The position numbers and the translations under genes are program-made. 64,000 bases of DNA, taken from positions 124,001-188,000 of the forward strand of contig NZ_JAMYJR010000032.1 in assembly GCF_024137025.1 (NCBI RefSeq), read 5' to 3'. Below are positions 55,067 to 62,420 of the stretch, one piece after another. Below the pieces are notes generated by a model. That model worked only from the letters and a program-made list of their open reading frames with translations, was not told the origin of the DNA and ran no database searches. The stretch's first letter is position 1. Every line of letters begins with the position of its first letter. The DNA comes from Paractinoplanes aksuensis. GTDB taxonomy: Bacteria > Actinomycetota > Actinomycetes > Mycobacteriales > Micromonosporaceae.

Positions 55067-55317
55067 CAGGCTGCGAGCCGCGGGCGGGGTGAGCGGGTCA
55101 GCCGGGCCACGTGCGCGAACGTCTCGCGGATCACCGCGTGCTCGGCACGCCGTACGCGGCGGGTGTCCATCTCGTTTACCCGGCCGCGCTCGATCGCGGC
55201 CAGCAGGGTGATCTCAGCGTCAAGCCAGGTCAGCTCGGCGTCGATCAGTGGTTGCTCGGACTCGATCGCGGCCAAGTCGGCGGCGGTCGGCTCGGTGTCA
55301 AAGTCGTAATCCCTCAC
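55066..55317 (-). CDS. DUF6284-like small protein, first gene of the transfer operon
   Basis: 83 residues from GTG 55317 with GGAGGA 7 bp upstream. Acidic helical: DFDTEPTAADLAAIESEQPLIDAELTWLDAEI. I assign DUF6284 from memory of that 'AAIExExPLIxAEL' core. Function unknown. Confidence 0.65.
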   Translation of the reverse strand: MRDYDFDTEPTAADLAAIESEQPLIDAELTWLDAEITLLAAIERGRVNEMDTRRVRRAEHAVIRETFAHVARLTRSPRPRLAA

Positions 55318-55736
55318 GGGAAGTTCCTCCAAGTGGAGGGTCAGCGCGGCGCCAACACAGCGGCTGATGCCGCGCTGACCAGCGGAAAAGTAGAAGTGAT
55401 TGCATGGGTGACCAGCGCCCATGCGCGGCGACCTTTTCGGGGTTCCGACCCGGGGAGGTGCGACCCACTCGGCTCTGTTGAGTTCTCAAAGAACGAGCAC
55501 CCTCTGGCCTTCCTGCCCGAGAAGCAGACGCGCCAGAGCCGCGAGGCTCGCTGTGTTTACCCCCCTTGATTACTCCGTCAAGCGGGATGAACAGAGAACA
55601 TCACAAAGCCGGAGAGCATGTCAACCCCCCTCAACACATACGGTCCAGTCCCCTTGCGCTACCCGAGCACGGATAGCCCCTGTGAACTGGGCTGGGCTAG
55701 GATTAGGCCCCTTAACGTGCCAAGGAAAGGCCTGTC
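55318..55736. promoter_or_regulatory. Divergent control region of the AICE
   Basis: A 419-bp non-coding stretch between the leftward transfer operon and the rightward HTH gene. Leftward: candidate -35 TTGACG (minus strand 55581-55576), 16-bp spacer, -10 TAAACA (55559-55554), plus a second TTGACA (55624-55619) farther upstream. Rightward: TAGGAT near 55699 and AAGGAAAGG before GTG 55737. The untranslated leader of about 230 nt on the left includes the rRNA-leader-like motif. Confidence 0.55.
55475..55494 (-). promoter_or_regulatory. rRNA-leader-type antitermination motif
   Basis: On the minus strand this reads GTTCTTTGAGAACTCAACAG. It matches the conserved element in actinobacterial rrn leaders (TTGTTTGAGAACTCAATAG in mycobacteria), where it is thought to load Nus factors. 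GTTCT..AGAAC can form a small stem. It lies about 60 nt downstream of the candidate start of the >10-kb leftward operon. Confidence 0.65.
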
Positions 55737-56579
55737 GTGAGGGATGTAGCCGCCGTCGAAGCTCTGACTGACGCACGCAAGCGGGCGCTCACGGCGCACA
55801 AGGTGATCGACGAGTACCAAGCGGCGATCGGTGACCTGTCGCGTGTGCGCCGGACTGCCCTGGAGGAGCTCATGGGCGAGCCGACGAAGATGACGCAGTC
55901 GCAGCTCGCCGAGATGCTCGACGTGTCCCGTTCGCGGGTTTCGCAGCTGCTCTCAGCCGGCACCCGTCCGGAAAAAGCTTTTCTCGGTTCTGGCAAGGTC
56001 ACGCTTGCCATCGGTGGAAAATTCGAGGTGGGCCGGAACGACCCCGGCGCGGTGCTGTCTGCGGAAGCGTTCGCCGCCTATGAGATTCTCGCCGAACTTG
56101 CCCGCTCGGTTGGACTTGACGCGGGTTATGAGGTTGTTCCCCCGCCCGGCCATGTTCACCTCAACCGACCGAATCTAATTGTCCTGACCAACCCTCGCTT
56201 GCTCCCATTCCTAAGCCAAGTAATGGAAGCGGATCCTCACCTCAGGTACGTAGAGGATGAGCAGGGGTGGTACATCCAGGAACCTGACACGGGCAAGGAA
56301 TATCGGTCCCCGCGAGACAGCGGCGAATGCGCCGACTACGGGTACCTAGGGCGCTTGCCGCGTCCGGACGGCAAGGGATCATTCCTCTATATCGCGGGAA
56401 CCCATGCTCAGGGAACTCTGGGAACGGCGCGCTATGTCGCGGACAACCTCGCTGAATTGCATCGAGAGTTGAAGTCGCGCCGCTTCTCAACGGTTATCCT
56501 CTGCCGGTATGACGCTAAGGATCGGCGAAAGATTCTCTCGACTGAGCGGGTAACTCCACTCTTCAAGCACGAAGGCTGA
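55737..56579 (+). CDS. HTH-domain protein with C-terminal sensor-like domain
   Basis: 280 residues from GTG 55737. HTH at about 53-72 (TQSQLAEMLDVSRSRVSQLL). The rest includes 'HLNRPNLIVLTNPRLLPFLSQVMEADPHLRYVEDEQGWYI' and 'YIAGTHAQGTLGTARYVADNLAEL', which resembles a nucleotide- or ligand-binding Rossmann-like domain; I do not recognise the family. Six bases before the PP2C-like gene, so co-expressed. Confidence 0.7.
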   Translation: MRDVAAVEALTDARKRALTAHKVIDEYQAAIGDLSRVRRTALEELMGEPTKMTQSQLAEMLDVSRSRVSQLLSAGTRPEKAFLGSGKVTLAIGGKFEVGRNDPGAVLSAEAFAAYEILAELARSVGLDAGYEVVPPPGHVHLNRPNLIVLTNPRLLPFLSQVMEADPHLRYVEDEQGWYIQEPDTGKEYRSPRDSGECADYGYLGRLPRPDGKGSFLYIAGTHAQGTLGTARYVADNLAELHRELKSRRFSTVILCRYDAKDRRKILSTERVTPLFKHEG

Positions 56580-56585
56580 GGATTC

Positions 56586-57398
56586 ATGCGCACGACGGCG
56601 GCCTCGCTGGCCTCAGACGCGAACGGCGAGAACGAGGATTGGTACTCCGCCTCCGCCCGGTCCCTCGTAGTTCTCGACGGGGCTACGGCTCGAACCGATA
56701 CCGGGTGTCAGCACGGTATCTCTTGGTACGCGGCCCACCTTGGTGCCGCGCTTTCTGAGGGTGCGCTTGATCTTAGTGCTTCCTTGCCGGAGATTCTCGC
56801 TGGCGGAATTGCGCGCGTCGCAGGTCTTCATCCGTCTTGCGACCTGACGCATAAAGGTACGCCTTCCGCAGCCGTCGCAATGGTCCGTCTCGCGGGGGAA
56901 TTTCTAGAGTATCTCGTTCTGGGCGACGTGTCGATTGTCCTTGACGGGAGTAATGGCATAGTCGCCGTATCTGACGAGCGAGTTAGTCAGACTGCCGCAT
57001 CTGAGCGCCGGAATGCCGATACGTTCGCTATCGGCTCGGTCGAAAAGAATGCCGCTATGGTGCAAATGAAGCACGCTGAGTTGGCGATGCGGAATCGTGC
57101 CGATGGCTATTGGATCGCGGCGGCTGATCCGACTGCTGCGGAGCATGCGCTGAATGGGCTTATCAGCACCGGTGAGTTACGACGGTTTGCTGTGCTTACC
57201 GACGGTGCCGCGCGGATCGTGAACCCCTTCGGTGAGATGTCGTGGGCCGGACTGCTCGATCTAGCAGAGACGGACAGCCCAGAAGCCGTGCTGCGGAGGG
57301 TCCGAGAGGCAGAGGCCGGTGACCCGCTCGGTGTCCGGTGGCCGCGCAATAAACGCAGTGATGATGCGACCCTTATCCTCGCCTTGGATGTGGAATAG
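56586..57398 (+). CDS. PP2C-type Ser/Thr phosphatase-like protein
   Basis: 270 residues. Metal ligands of PP2C are recognisable: NEDW (Asp18), VLDGAT (Asp31-Gly32), LTDGAAR and SDDATLIL near the end, and the LVLGDVS strand. It could remove phosphates from a Ser/Thr kinase substrate or sense an infection signal. Coupled with the HTH gene. Confidence 0.75.
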   Translation: MRTTAASLASDANGENEDWYSASARSLVVLDGATARTDTGCQHGISWYAAHLGAALSEGALDLSASLPEILAGGIARVAGLHPSCDLTHKGTPSAAVAMVRLAGEFLEYLVLGDVSIVLDGSNGIVAVSDERVSQTAASERRNADTFAIGSVEKNAAMVQMKHAELAMRNRADGYWIAAADPTAAEHALNGLISTGELRRFAVLTDGAARIVNPFGEMSWAGLLDLAETDSPEAVLRRVREAEAGDPLGVRWPRNKRSDDATLILALDVE

Positions 57399-57502
57399 GA
57401 CGGCCGGCCAGGTTAAGACTTGCGCCGGGCTGGGCTCGGTTTTATCGCTCAGGGCAGATCATTAGCGTCGCGACCCCCAGGATCTGCTCGGCCGACGGTT
57501 GC

Positions 57503-58771
57503 CTAGGTAAGGGCCAGTGCGGTGATCAGGCGCTCCAAAACCGATCGCAGACCTTGCCAGTCCTGTTGTCCTACGCAGCCAGGGTCTTGGCGGGCGCGTT
57601 TGACTTTGTCATCGAAGGCGCGCTGTATCGCTGACTTATCCATCACTTCTCCTTGATACTTTTTTACTTTTCCCATGAACCCCTTCCATTGAACCGGTAT
57701 TAGCTCGCCGTCTTGTCTCCGAAGGACGTCATCACCCAGATAGAGCTCGATAGAGCAGGCTAACCCATTTACGTCCATGGTAGATTCCCCTTGGGGTCCA
57801 AGGGTTGGGTATTCGGTGGCGCTGTCAAGGTATGGATAGTGAACAACGCTGTAGTGTGCTGGAAGCTTAGACGTTTCGAGTGCCAATACGGCCTCATAAG
57901 CGGCACTGTCGTTATCGAATAGTGCCACGATTCGGTTTGAGATCCCGGCGGCCGCAAAACTCTTTAGAGTTTTTACGGCCGCAGAGGCGCCCCCCTCGTT
58001 GCCGAAGTCGAAGTCAAGGAAACGGATGTAGTGTTCGAGATGGGGCATGAGGATTTCTATCGCTTCACGAAGGACCTTGGCGTCGTACCTGCCCTCTGTT
58101 ATGACGATTGGCGGTCCAGGATTGAAAACTGCCTCGTAGTTTGCTCCGTCGGTGTCCATTAAAAACCCGTTATCGAGCAAAGAGTCGTAGTCAATCCTGG
58201 TAACGTCGAGCGACAGCATGTCGGCTGGCAACGCGACCTCGACGATAGCCCTGATCAGCCACCTCGCATCTTGGTCATCAAGGAGCTCGAGTGGTCCAAC
58301 GTCTCCTAGCGACGGTGTTTCGACAGCCATCTTGCGTTCGACATGTTGCGTGACCTGCGCGAGCCATGAATCGAATGAGAGATCTCGGAGATTACCCTTC
58401 CAGAAATTAAAGTCGTACGGTCCGAGATCCGGGTAGGACGCCGCGAAGGAATCCATGCGAGTTACTTCTAGGTCACGTGCCGCAAGGTAAAGATCCTCTA
58501 GCTTTTGCAGACTGTATCCAAGGATATCGAGCCTTTGACGAAGGGTCCTGCTGGTAGATTGAAGTAAAGTTACCTTTAGCTCATCGCCAATGTCCTGAAT
58601 AGCCGCCTCGCCCCCGACCCCGAAGGTTCCCCACGCGAAAGGGGCAGCCTCCGGGCCATAGAGCCTCTGCACCTCTTCGCTAGTGAAGAGGTGCAGTGTT
58701 TCGTCTCGGAAGACTTCTCGGTAGGAGAATACTTCGTAGTTTTTGAGGAAAAGGCTCTGGTATTCACTCAT
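57503..58771 (-). CDS. HEPN/Toprim N-terminal domain protein, candidate defence effector
   Basis: 422 residues. N-terminal ~180 residues match the HEPN_Toprim_N type (MSEYQSLFLKNYEVFSYREVFRDE...LFTSEE). The Toprim part has ITEGRYDAKVLREA with Glu226 and ALFDNDSAA with Asp286 and Asp288, i.e. the E-DxD nuclease/topoisomerase set. Such proteins occur in defence islands. No clear Rx4-6H HEPN RNase motif is present, so the nuclease activity would come from Toprim. A/T-richer than the backbone. No Shine-Dalgarno before ATG 58771; may be translated after the DUF6414 gene 73 bp upstream. Confidence 0.78.
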   Translation of the reverse strand: MSEYQSLFLKNYEVFSYREVFRDETLHLFTSEEVQRLYGPEAAPFAWGTFGVGGEAAIQDIGDELKVTLLQSTSRTLRQRLDILGYSLQKLEDLYLAARDLEVTRMDSFAASYPDLGPYDFNFWKGNLRDLSFDSWLAQVTQHVERKMAVETPSLGDVGPLELLDDQDARWLIRAIVEVALPADMLSLDVTRIDYDSLLDNGFLMDTDGANYEAVFNPGPPIVITEGRYDAKVLREAIEILMPHLEHYIRFLDFDFGNEGGASAAVKTLKSFAAAGISNRIVALFDNDSAAYEAVLALETSKLPAHYSVVHYPYLDSATEYPTLGPQGESTMDVNGLACSIELYLGDDVLRRQDGELIPVQWKGFMGKVKKYQGEVMDKSAIQRAFDDKVKRARQDPGCVGQQDWQGLRSVLERLITALALT

Positions 58772-58844
58772 GGCAAAGTTGTCCCTAGGGGGTGACGCTC
58801 CGCGGAAACTGCGACCTCTGGGGTGGCGCAGTGGGCGGCGACGG

Positions 58845-59855
58845 CTACGCGGGCACTAGTTCGTCGCGATTGATGGACAAAATTGGTCGGTATACCGCAA
58901 GTGGAACGATTGAAAGACCGGGGTACTCGGGCTGATCGGCGAAGCCGATGGATCCTAGCAGCGATAGGAGGTCGTTCACGCTTTGCACGATTTTTCTTCG
59001 ACTGACATTGCCATCTTCACGAGTGATGTCGGTAAGTTCGTATTGGTAGCCAGGGGGAGGTGCGTATGACCCGATCGTCCCAACCATCGTCCAGTCCTGC
59101 TCATGAAGCCCGTAGCGTGCGAACAGAATCTCAGGTTCGCTGTCGAGGAATCGTCGGCCTTCCTGCAGTCGCGCCGTAACGCTTACTCCGCCCATCCCGG
59201 CTGTTGCCATCGTGATATGCAACCCGGGATGGAAAACACCGCGAGCAATCTTGATGAATCCTCGGATTTGCTCCGGGGGTATGCTTTCGATCGCTCCACT
59301 TGCGTTGTAGTCCTCGATGAGTTCCTCTAGTGCCTCTGGAAGGGGGTCGGTAATCAACCGGCTAGTTTCGCCTTTCTTGCTTTTCGAAGGTCCGGGCTTC
59401 TGATTTCTTGCGCGGGACTGCGCTGGCCCGTCATTATCCAGCTGAAGTACGCCTTGGAATGCCGTTGCGAAGCCGGCGAATGCCTTCGCAACGTATCTGG
59501 CGTCGAATAGCCGAGCTGGCGCGCTGATGCGAACTACGGAACCTGGAGGATGGTTCTCCATAAGTTGCTCGAATGTATCCGGCTCACCGGTTGCTAGCTC
59601 GTGAGAAATGTCGGCCAAATATCCCTCCACCGTGAGCGCTTCTTCGAGCGTGGGGAAGACTGCGTCAGCAAGTGATCGTTGCGCGCTTTCTTCACTTCCC
59701 CATACATGCTCGCGGCTCGCCACATTGCGCATTCCCCCGGACATGCGGCCCTGCTTCTTTTCGGTGACCCTGATGTCCTCGGCTACACCGCCATCCATCT
59801 GTGACAGCAGTGAACGCACCTTATCGGTGTCGACGTAGATAAGCTCGCGAAGCAT
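58845..59855 (-). CDS. DUF6414 family protein
   Basis: 336 residues from ATG 59855 with AGGAGGGGG 6 bp upstream. Begins MLRELIYVDTDKVRSLLSQMDGG, characteristic of DUF6414, followed by a domain with GSVVRISAPARLFDARYVAKAFAGF. The family is uncharacterised but often occurs in mobile and defence contexts. Same strand as the HEPN/Toprim gene, likely one operon. Confidence 0.72.
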   Translation of the reverse strand: MLRELIYVDTDKVRSLLSQMDGGVAEDIRVTEKKQGRMSGGMRNVASREHVWGSEESAQRSLADAVFPTLEEALTVEGYLADISHELATGEPDTFEQLMENHPPGSVVRISAPARLFDARYVAKAFAGFATAFQGVLQLDNDGPAQSRARNQKPGPSKSKKGETSRLITDPLPEALEELIEDYNASGAIESIPPEQIRGFIKIARGVFHPGLHITMATAGMGGVSVTARLQEGRRFLDSEPEILFARYGLHEQDWTMVGTIGSYAPPPGYQYELTDITREDGNVSRRKIVQSVNDLLSLLGSIGFADQPEYPGLSIVPLAVYRPILSINRDELVPA

Positions 59856-60008
59856 TAAGCCCCCTCCTGCAGTACCCGAAGGATTCTCACCTTCGGGTGC
59901 GATGGCATTCGTCGCTACAGGAGAACTTATTAGTCTGGCCGAGATCGCGGAAGGCAGGGACGGCAAACTGTTCTAGTGCCTCGCTGGTCGAGCGAGTCAG
60001 TCGGGGCA

Positions 60009-60992
60009 CTACGCCGCAGAGGGATCGGCAGTACTCAGCCTCGTAGGTACGGCCGTGCGGTGCTCGTCCCAATGCAGCCTCAACCAGGACAGATGCCGTT
60101 TGGCGGGGGTGATCGCGATTCGGCGGCCATGAAGACCTGCGTAGTCGGGGAAAGTTCGCAGCTCGGGCGCCGCGTCGATTGTCGTAGTGGCCGGGTCAAC
60201 GGCGAGGAGCCCAAGATCGAAGAGACGGTGCAGGTCGCGCCGCATGAGAAAGCCGCCGCCGCTGTGATGCTTACCCTCTGCGGCGTAGCTGTACAGGTGT
60301 GCCGCTTCCAGAGCTTCCACCGGTGTCGGGCCGCTGAAAACACATACTGATCCGAACTCGTCGAGAAGCTGTCGACGAAAGCCTGCCTGTCCCAGCCGCA
60401 CGCGGACCGTGACGCGACGGTGTCCGCCGGCAGTCTGCTCCGCAGCGGCGTCCAGGAGGCGCAGAGGGGCGCCGAGCCCAGAGGTGTTCACGGCTTCCCG
60501 AAAGGCGTCCCAGCGCAATGCCCGAAAACTGTTCTGTGACTGTGGTTGGTAGGCCAGTTGGCGGAGCTCGTGTGCTGTCAGGCTCCCTGCCAGATCTACC
60601 CATCCCACGTCGTGCTTCGACCTGTACGTCATGACTGGCTTGACGCTACTGCTTGGCACGTCGAAGGTGCTTTTACAGGAGTAGCACTTGTAGCGAGGCG
60701 TGAGCTGCCGGCGACTCTTAATGTGTGCGCTGCTGCAAGCAACACATCGGTGCACCCACTTCTCGTCGTTGTCGGTCTCGATTCGTTCGATGATGGACGC
60801 TCCGAGCAACCCGCGTTCCTCCCACAGGACGATGGCGTCGCCTTGGCGGATCTTCGAGTGGTTGGGAACGGAGCTGTCCCAGCTGTAGTGCCTCGCTGGC
60901 TCGTCGTCGTAGCCGTCGTTACCGCCGTGCTCGCGGTTCTCGCCGGCGACAAGCGCGAGCCAAGCCGTCGGCCTCGGATCCTGTTCTGTCAT
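60009..60992 (-). CDS. EVE-like / zinc / HNH endonuclease (candidate type IV restriction enzyme)
   Basis: 327 residues from ATG 60992; the TAACCT hexamer (61005-61000, minus strand) ends seven bases ahead, so the transcript may be leaderless. Domains: a PUA/EVE-like N-terminus (YSWDSSVPNHSKIRQGDAIVLWEE, residues 36-60), a zinc ribbon (Cys83, Cys86, Cys103, Cys106) and a C-terminal HNH (AAHLYSY His232; RRDLHRLFD His255). EVE folds read modified cytosine and HNH cuts, which resembles McrA-type modification-dependent restriction. Last gene of the element before attR. Confidence 0.78.
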   Translation of the reverse strand: MTEQDPRPTAWLALVAGENREHGGNDGYDDEPARHYSWDSSVPNHSKIRQGDAIVLWEERGLLGASIIERIETDNDEKWVHRCVACSSAHIKSRRQLTPRYKCYSCKSTFDVPSSSVKPVMTYRSKHDVGWVDLAGSLTAHELRQLAYQPQSQNSFRALRWDAFREAVNTSGLGAPLRLLDAAAEQTAGGHRRVTVRVRLGQAGFRRQLLDEFGSVCVFSGPTPVEALEAAHLYSYAAEGKHHSGGGFLMRRDLHRLFDLGLLAVDPATTTIDAAPELRTFPDYAGLHGRRIAITPAKRHLSWLRLHWDEHRTAVPTRLSTADPSAA

Positions 60993-61231
60993 GGTCGGTA
61001 GGTTAAGGCGTCCGATGCGTGCAGGTGGGCGCCCGTCAAGGTCCTGCCTGGCACACCGGTCGTGCGTCCGTCGAGCCAGCAACCATCCCGCAGTCGCGGC
61101 CCCGACCACGCAGCAGCGGTCTCTTTCTTGGTCTCGTTCACCAGCGTCCGGCAACCTCCAGGGATGGTCGTAGGATGCGACTTATACAGGTCACGTACTG
61201 CATGGGACATCCCCGGACGCTGTCCCACGAA

Positions 61232-61275
61232 CCTTACAAGCGAGGGGTCGTAGGTTCGAAACCTACCGCGCCCAC
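61232..61275. repeat. attR core (44 bp)
   Basis: Exact copy of the tRNA-Val 3' portion (44463-44506). It cannot be a tRNA on its own because the 5' half is missing. Confidence 0.93.
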
Positions 61276-61333
61276 GAGGCGGGGCGCAGTGTGTCCGCGG
61301 AAAGCGCGGACCGGCCGCCTCGTCATTCCTGCT

Positions 61334-61352
61334 CCGGGGGCCGAGCCCCCGG
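61334..61352. terminator. Hairpin 1 beyond attR
   Basis: CCGGGGGC pairs with GCCCCCGG (8 bp, 3-base loop). In the uninterrupted chromosome it would lie about 60 bp downstream of tRNA-Val. It may also stop the leftward 61422 gene. Confidence 0.7.
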
Positions 61353-61358
61353 AAGCCC

Positions 61359-61383
61359 CGCGTTGCGGTGGTTGCGCAACGCG
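61359..61383 (+). terminator. Hairpin 2 beyond attR
   Basis: CGCGTTGCG pairs with CGCAACGCG (9 bp, 7-base loop) followed by TCTTTCT on the plus strand. Confidence 0.65.
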
Positions 61384-61421
61384 TCTTTCTCACCCCGCCG
61401 GTCGTGCTTCGGTGCCCTTGT

Positions 61422-61838
61422 TCAGGCTGCCTGGTTGGCGTTTGTGGGGGCGGTCTTCACTGTTTGGCGGCGTTGGATGGTGAAGTCGGTGAGCAGGGCC
61501 AGGTAGGTGGCGGCGACGGTGTAGGTGGCGGCCTCGGCGGCTGGGCCTTCGGGGTCGGCGAAGGTGCCGACGATCATCAGGGTGATCAGGACGGCCAGGA
61601 TGCTGACGTTGGCCGTGTCGGTGCGGGTCCAGGTGGTGTCGGGGCGGTTGAGGCCGCGGACGGCCTGTTCGCGCAGGTGTTGTGTCAGCAGCCAGAGGGC
61701 GAAGGCGCCGAACGCGAGCCACAGCCAGCCGAAGTGGTTGCCGTCGGCCACATCGGCTGCTCCGTCGGTGAGGAGGGAGCTGCCGATGAAGCCGGCCACG
61801 AGGGTGCGGGCGAAACCGGGTTGGGCGCGAAGGTTCAC
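61422..61838 (-). CDS. Small four-helix membrane protein coupled to an RNA-ligase-like gene
   Basis: 138 residues from GTG 61838, overlapping the ligase stop by 4 bp. Hydrophobic segments FARTLVAGFIGSSLL, FGWLWLAFGAFALWLL, VSILAVLITLMIVGTF and TYTVAATYLALL. Basic C-terminus. No family recognised; the tight coupling suggests a partner of the ligase. Confidence 0.65.
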   Translation of the reverse strand: MNLRAQPGFARTLVAGFIGSSLLTDGAADVADGNHFGWLWLAFGAFALWLLTQHLREQAVRGLNRPDTTWTRTDTANVSILAVLITLMIVGTFADPEGPAAEAATYTVAATYLALLTDFTIQRRQTVKTAPTNANQAA

Positions 61839-62398
61839 ACCGTGAGTATCGGGGACTGGGCAAAATCGCGGTGCTTCAGCTTGGCCCGGCGGCCGTCGGG
61901 GTGGTGCCAGACGATGCCCTCGTACTGGGGGTGGGCCAGCAGCCAGACGCGCAGGGCCGTGAACTCGGTGGGGACGTCGAAGCGGTCGGCTTCGGCGTGG
62001 GCGATCAGGGTGTGGCCCCGTACGGATTCGGGGTTGCCGTTGATTTTGACGCCGATCAGCTCGTAGGTGCCGGGCGCGAACGGCCGTCGGGCCGAGCCCA
62101 GGGCCTCCGTGTGACAGTTCGCGTAGGACGACTGGGCGATCGGCTCCCAGCCCACCGTCTTGCCGGTGATCTCGTCGGTCATCACCGGGCGGTAGCCGGG
62201 CGGGCGGGTGCGAGCGGGGCGGACCTCGCGCCGGGCCCACCACACGCCGTCCTCGTCGAGCAGGACGCAGGTGCCGTCGTACTTCCGGGTGGCGACTCCT
62301 TCGCCGGCCAGCACCCATCCACAGCCGGGGTGCACCTCGGGCAGCAGGCGCTTCCGGTTGTCGGGGTCGCGCAGGAACAGCGTCGGAATCTTGTTCAT
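61835..62398 (-). CDS. RNA ligase 1-like nucleotidyltransferase (DUF5565 type)
   Basis: 187 residues. Covalent nucleotidyltransferase motifs: I KYDG (Lys39), III YELIG (Glu113), IV EGIVW (160-164) and V KLK (Lys173, Lys175). This is the set of ATP-dependent ligases, and the short length matches the RNA ligase 1 family/DUF5565 of actinobacteria. The likely reaction is adenylylation of Lys39 and sealing of an RNA 5'-phosphate, perhaps in tRNA repair. Substrate not known. Confidence 0.75.
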   Translation of the reverse strand: MNKIPTLFLRDPDNRKRLLPEVHPGCGWVLAGEGVATRKYDGTCVLLDEDGVWWARREVRPARTRPPGYRPVMTDEITGKTVGWEPIAQSSYANCHTEALGSARRPFAPGTYELIGVKINGNPESVRGHTLIAHAEADRFDVPTEFTALRVWLLAHPQYEGIVWHHPDGRRAKLKHRDFAQSPILTV

Positions 62399-62420
62399 GC
62401 GCTTGATCGTCGCATCACGA

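Larger units (their letters stand above)
44463..61275. mobile_element. Actinomycete integrative and conjugative element (AICE), 16.8 kb, in tRNA-Val
   Basis: Bounded by 44-bp perfect direct repeats 16,769 bp apart. It contains a tyrosine integrase and excisionase next to the tRNA, a prim-pol plus DUF3631 replication pair, a TraB-type FtsK translocase and SpdB-like spread protein, i.e. the pSAM2-type module set that moves double-stranded DNA between hyphae. The order from attL is int, xis, rep, prim-pol, methyltransferase, tra, spd, control region, cargo, attR. The right 5 kb (cargo) is visibly A/T-richer than the chromosome and the backbone. Every backbone gene looks intact, so the element may still be active. 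Confidence 0.93.
60993..61421. other. Region around attR, no gene
   Basis: Contains the candidate promoter of the HNH gene, a 7-bp inverted repeat TGGGACA/TGTCCCA (61203-61209, 61221-61227) touching attR, attR itself, and two hairpins that were probably the original terminators of tRNA-Val. No ORF in it is supported. Confidence 0.7.

Noticed and set aside
55475..55494. Start of an rRNA operon
   Set aside because: The rrn-leader-like motif is present, but no 16S sequence follows on either strand; protein genes do.
57503..58771. Classical OLD-family or primase gene
   Set aside because: Toprim residues are present, but there is no ABC ATPase Walker A and no zinc-binding primase domain; the N-terminal half fits HEPN/Toprim-type proteins instead.
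61232..61275. A second tRNA-Val gene
   Set aside because: Only the 3' part from the anticodon loop is present; the sequence upstream has no acceptor or D arm. It is the attR copy.
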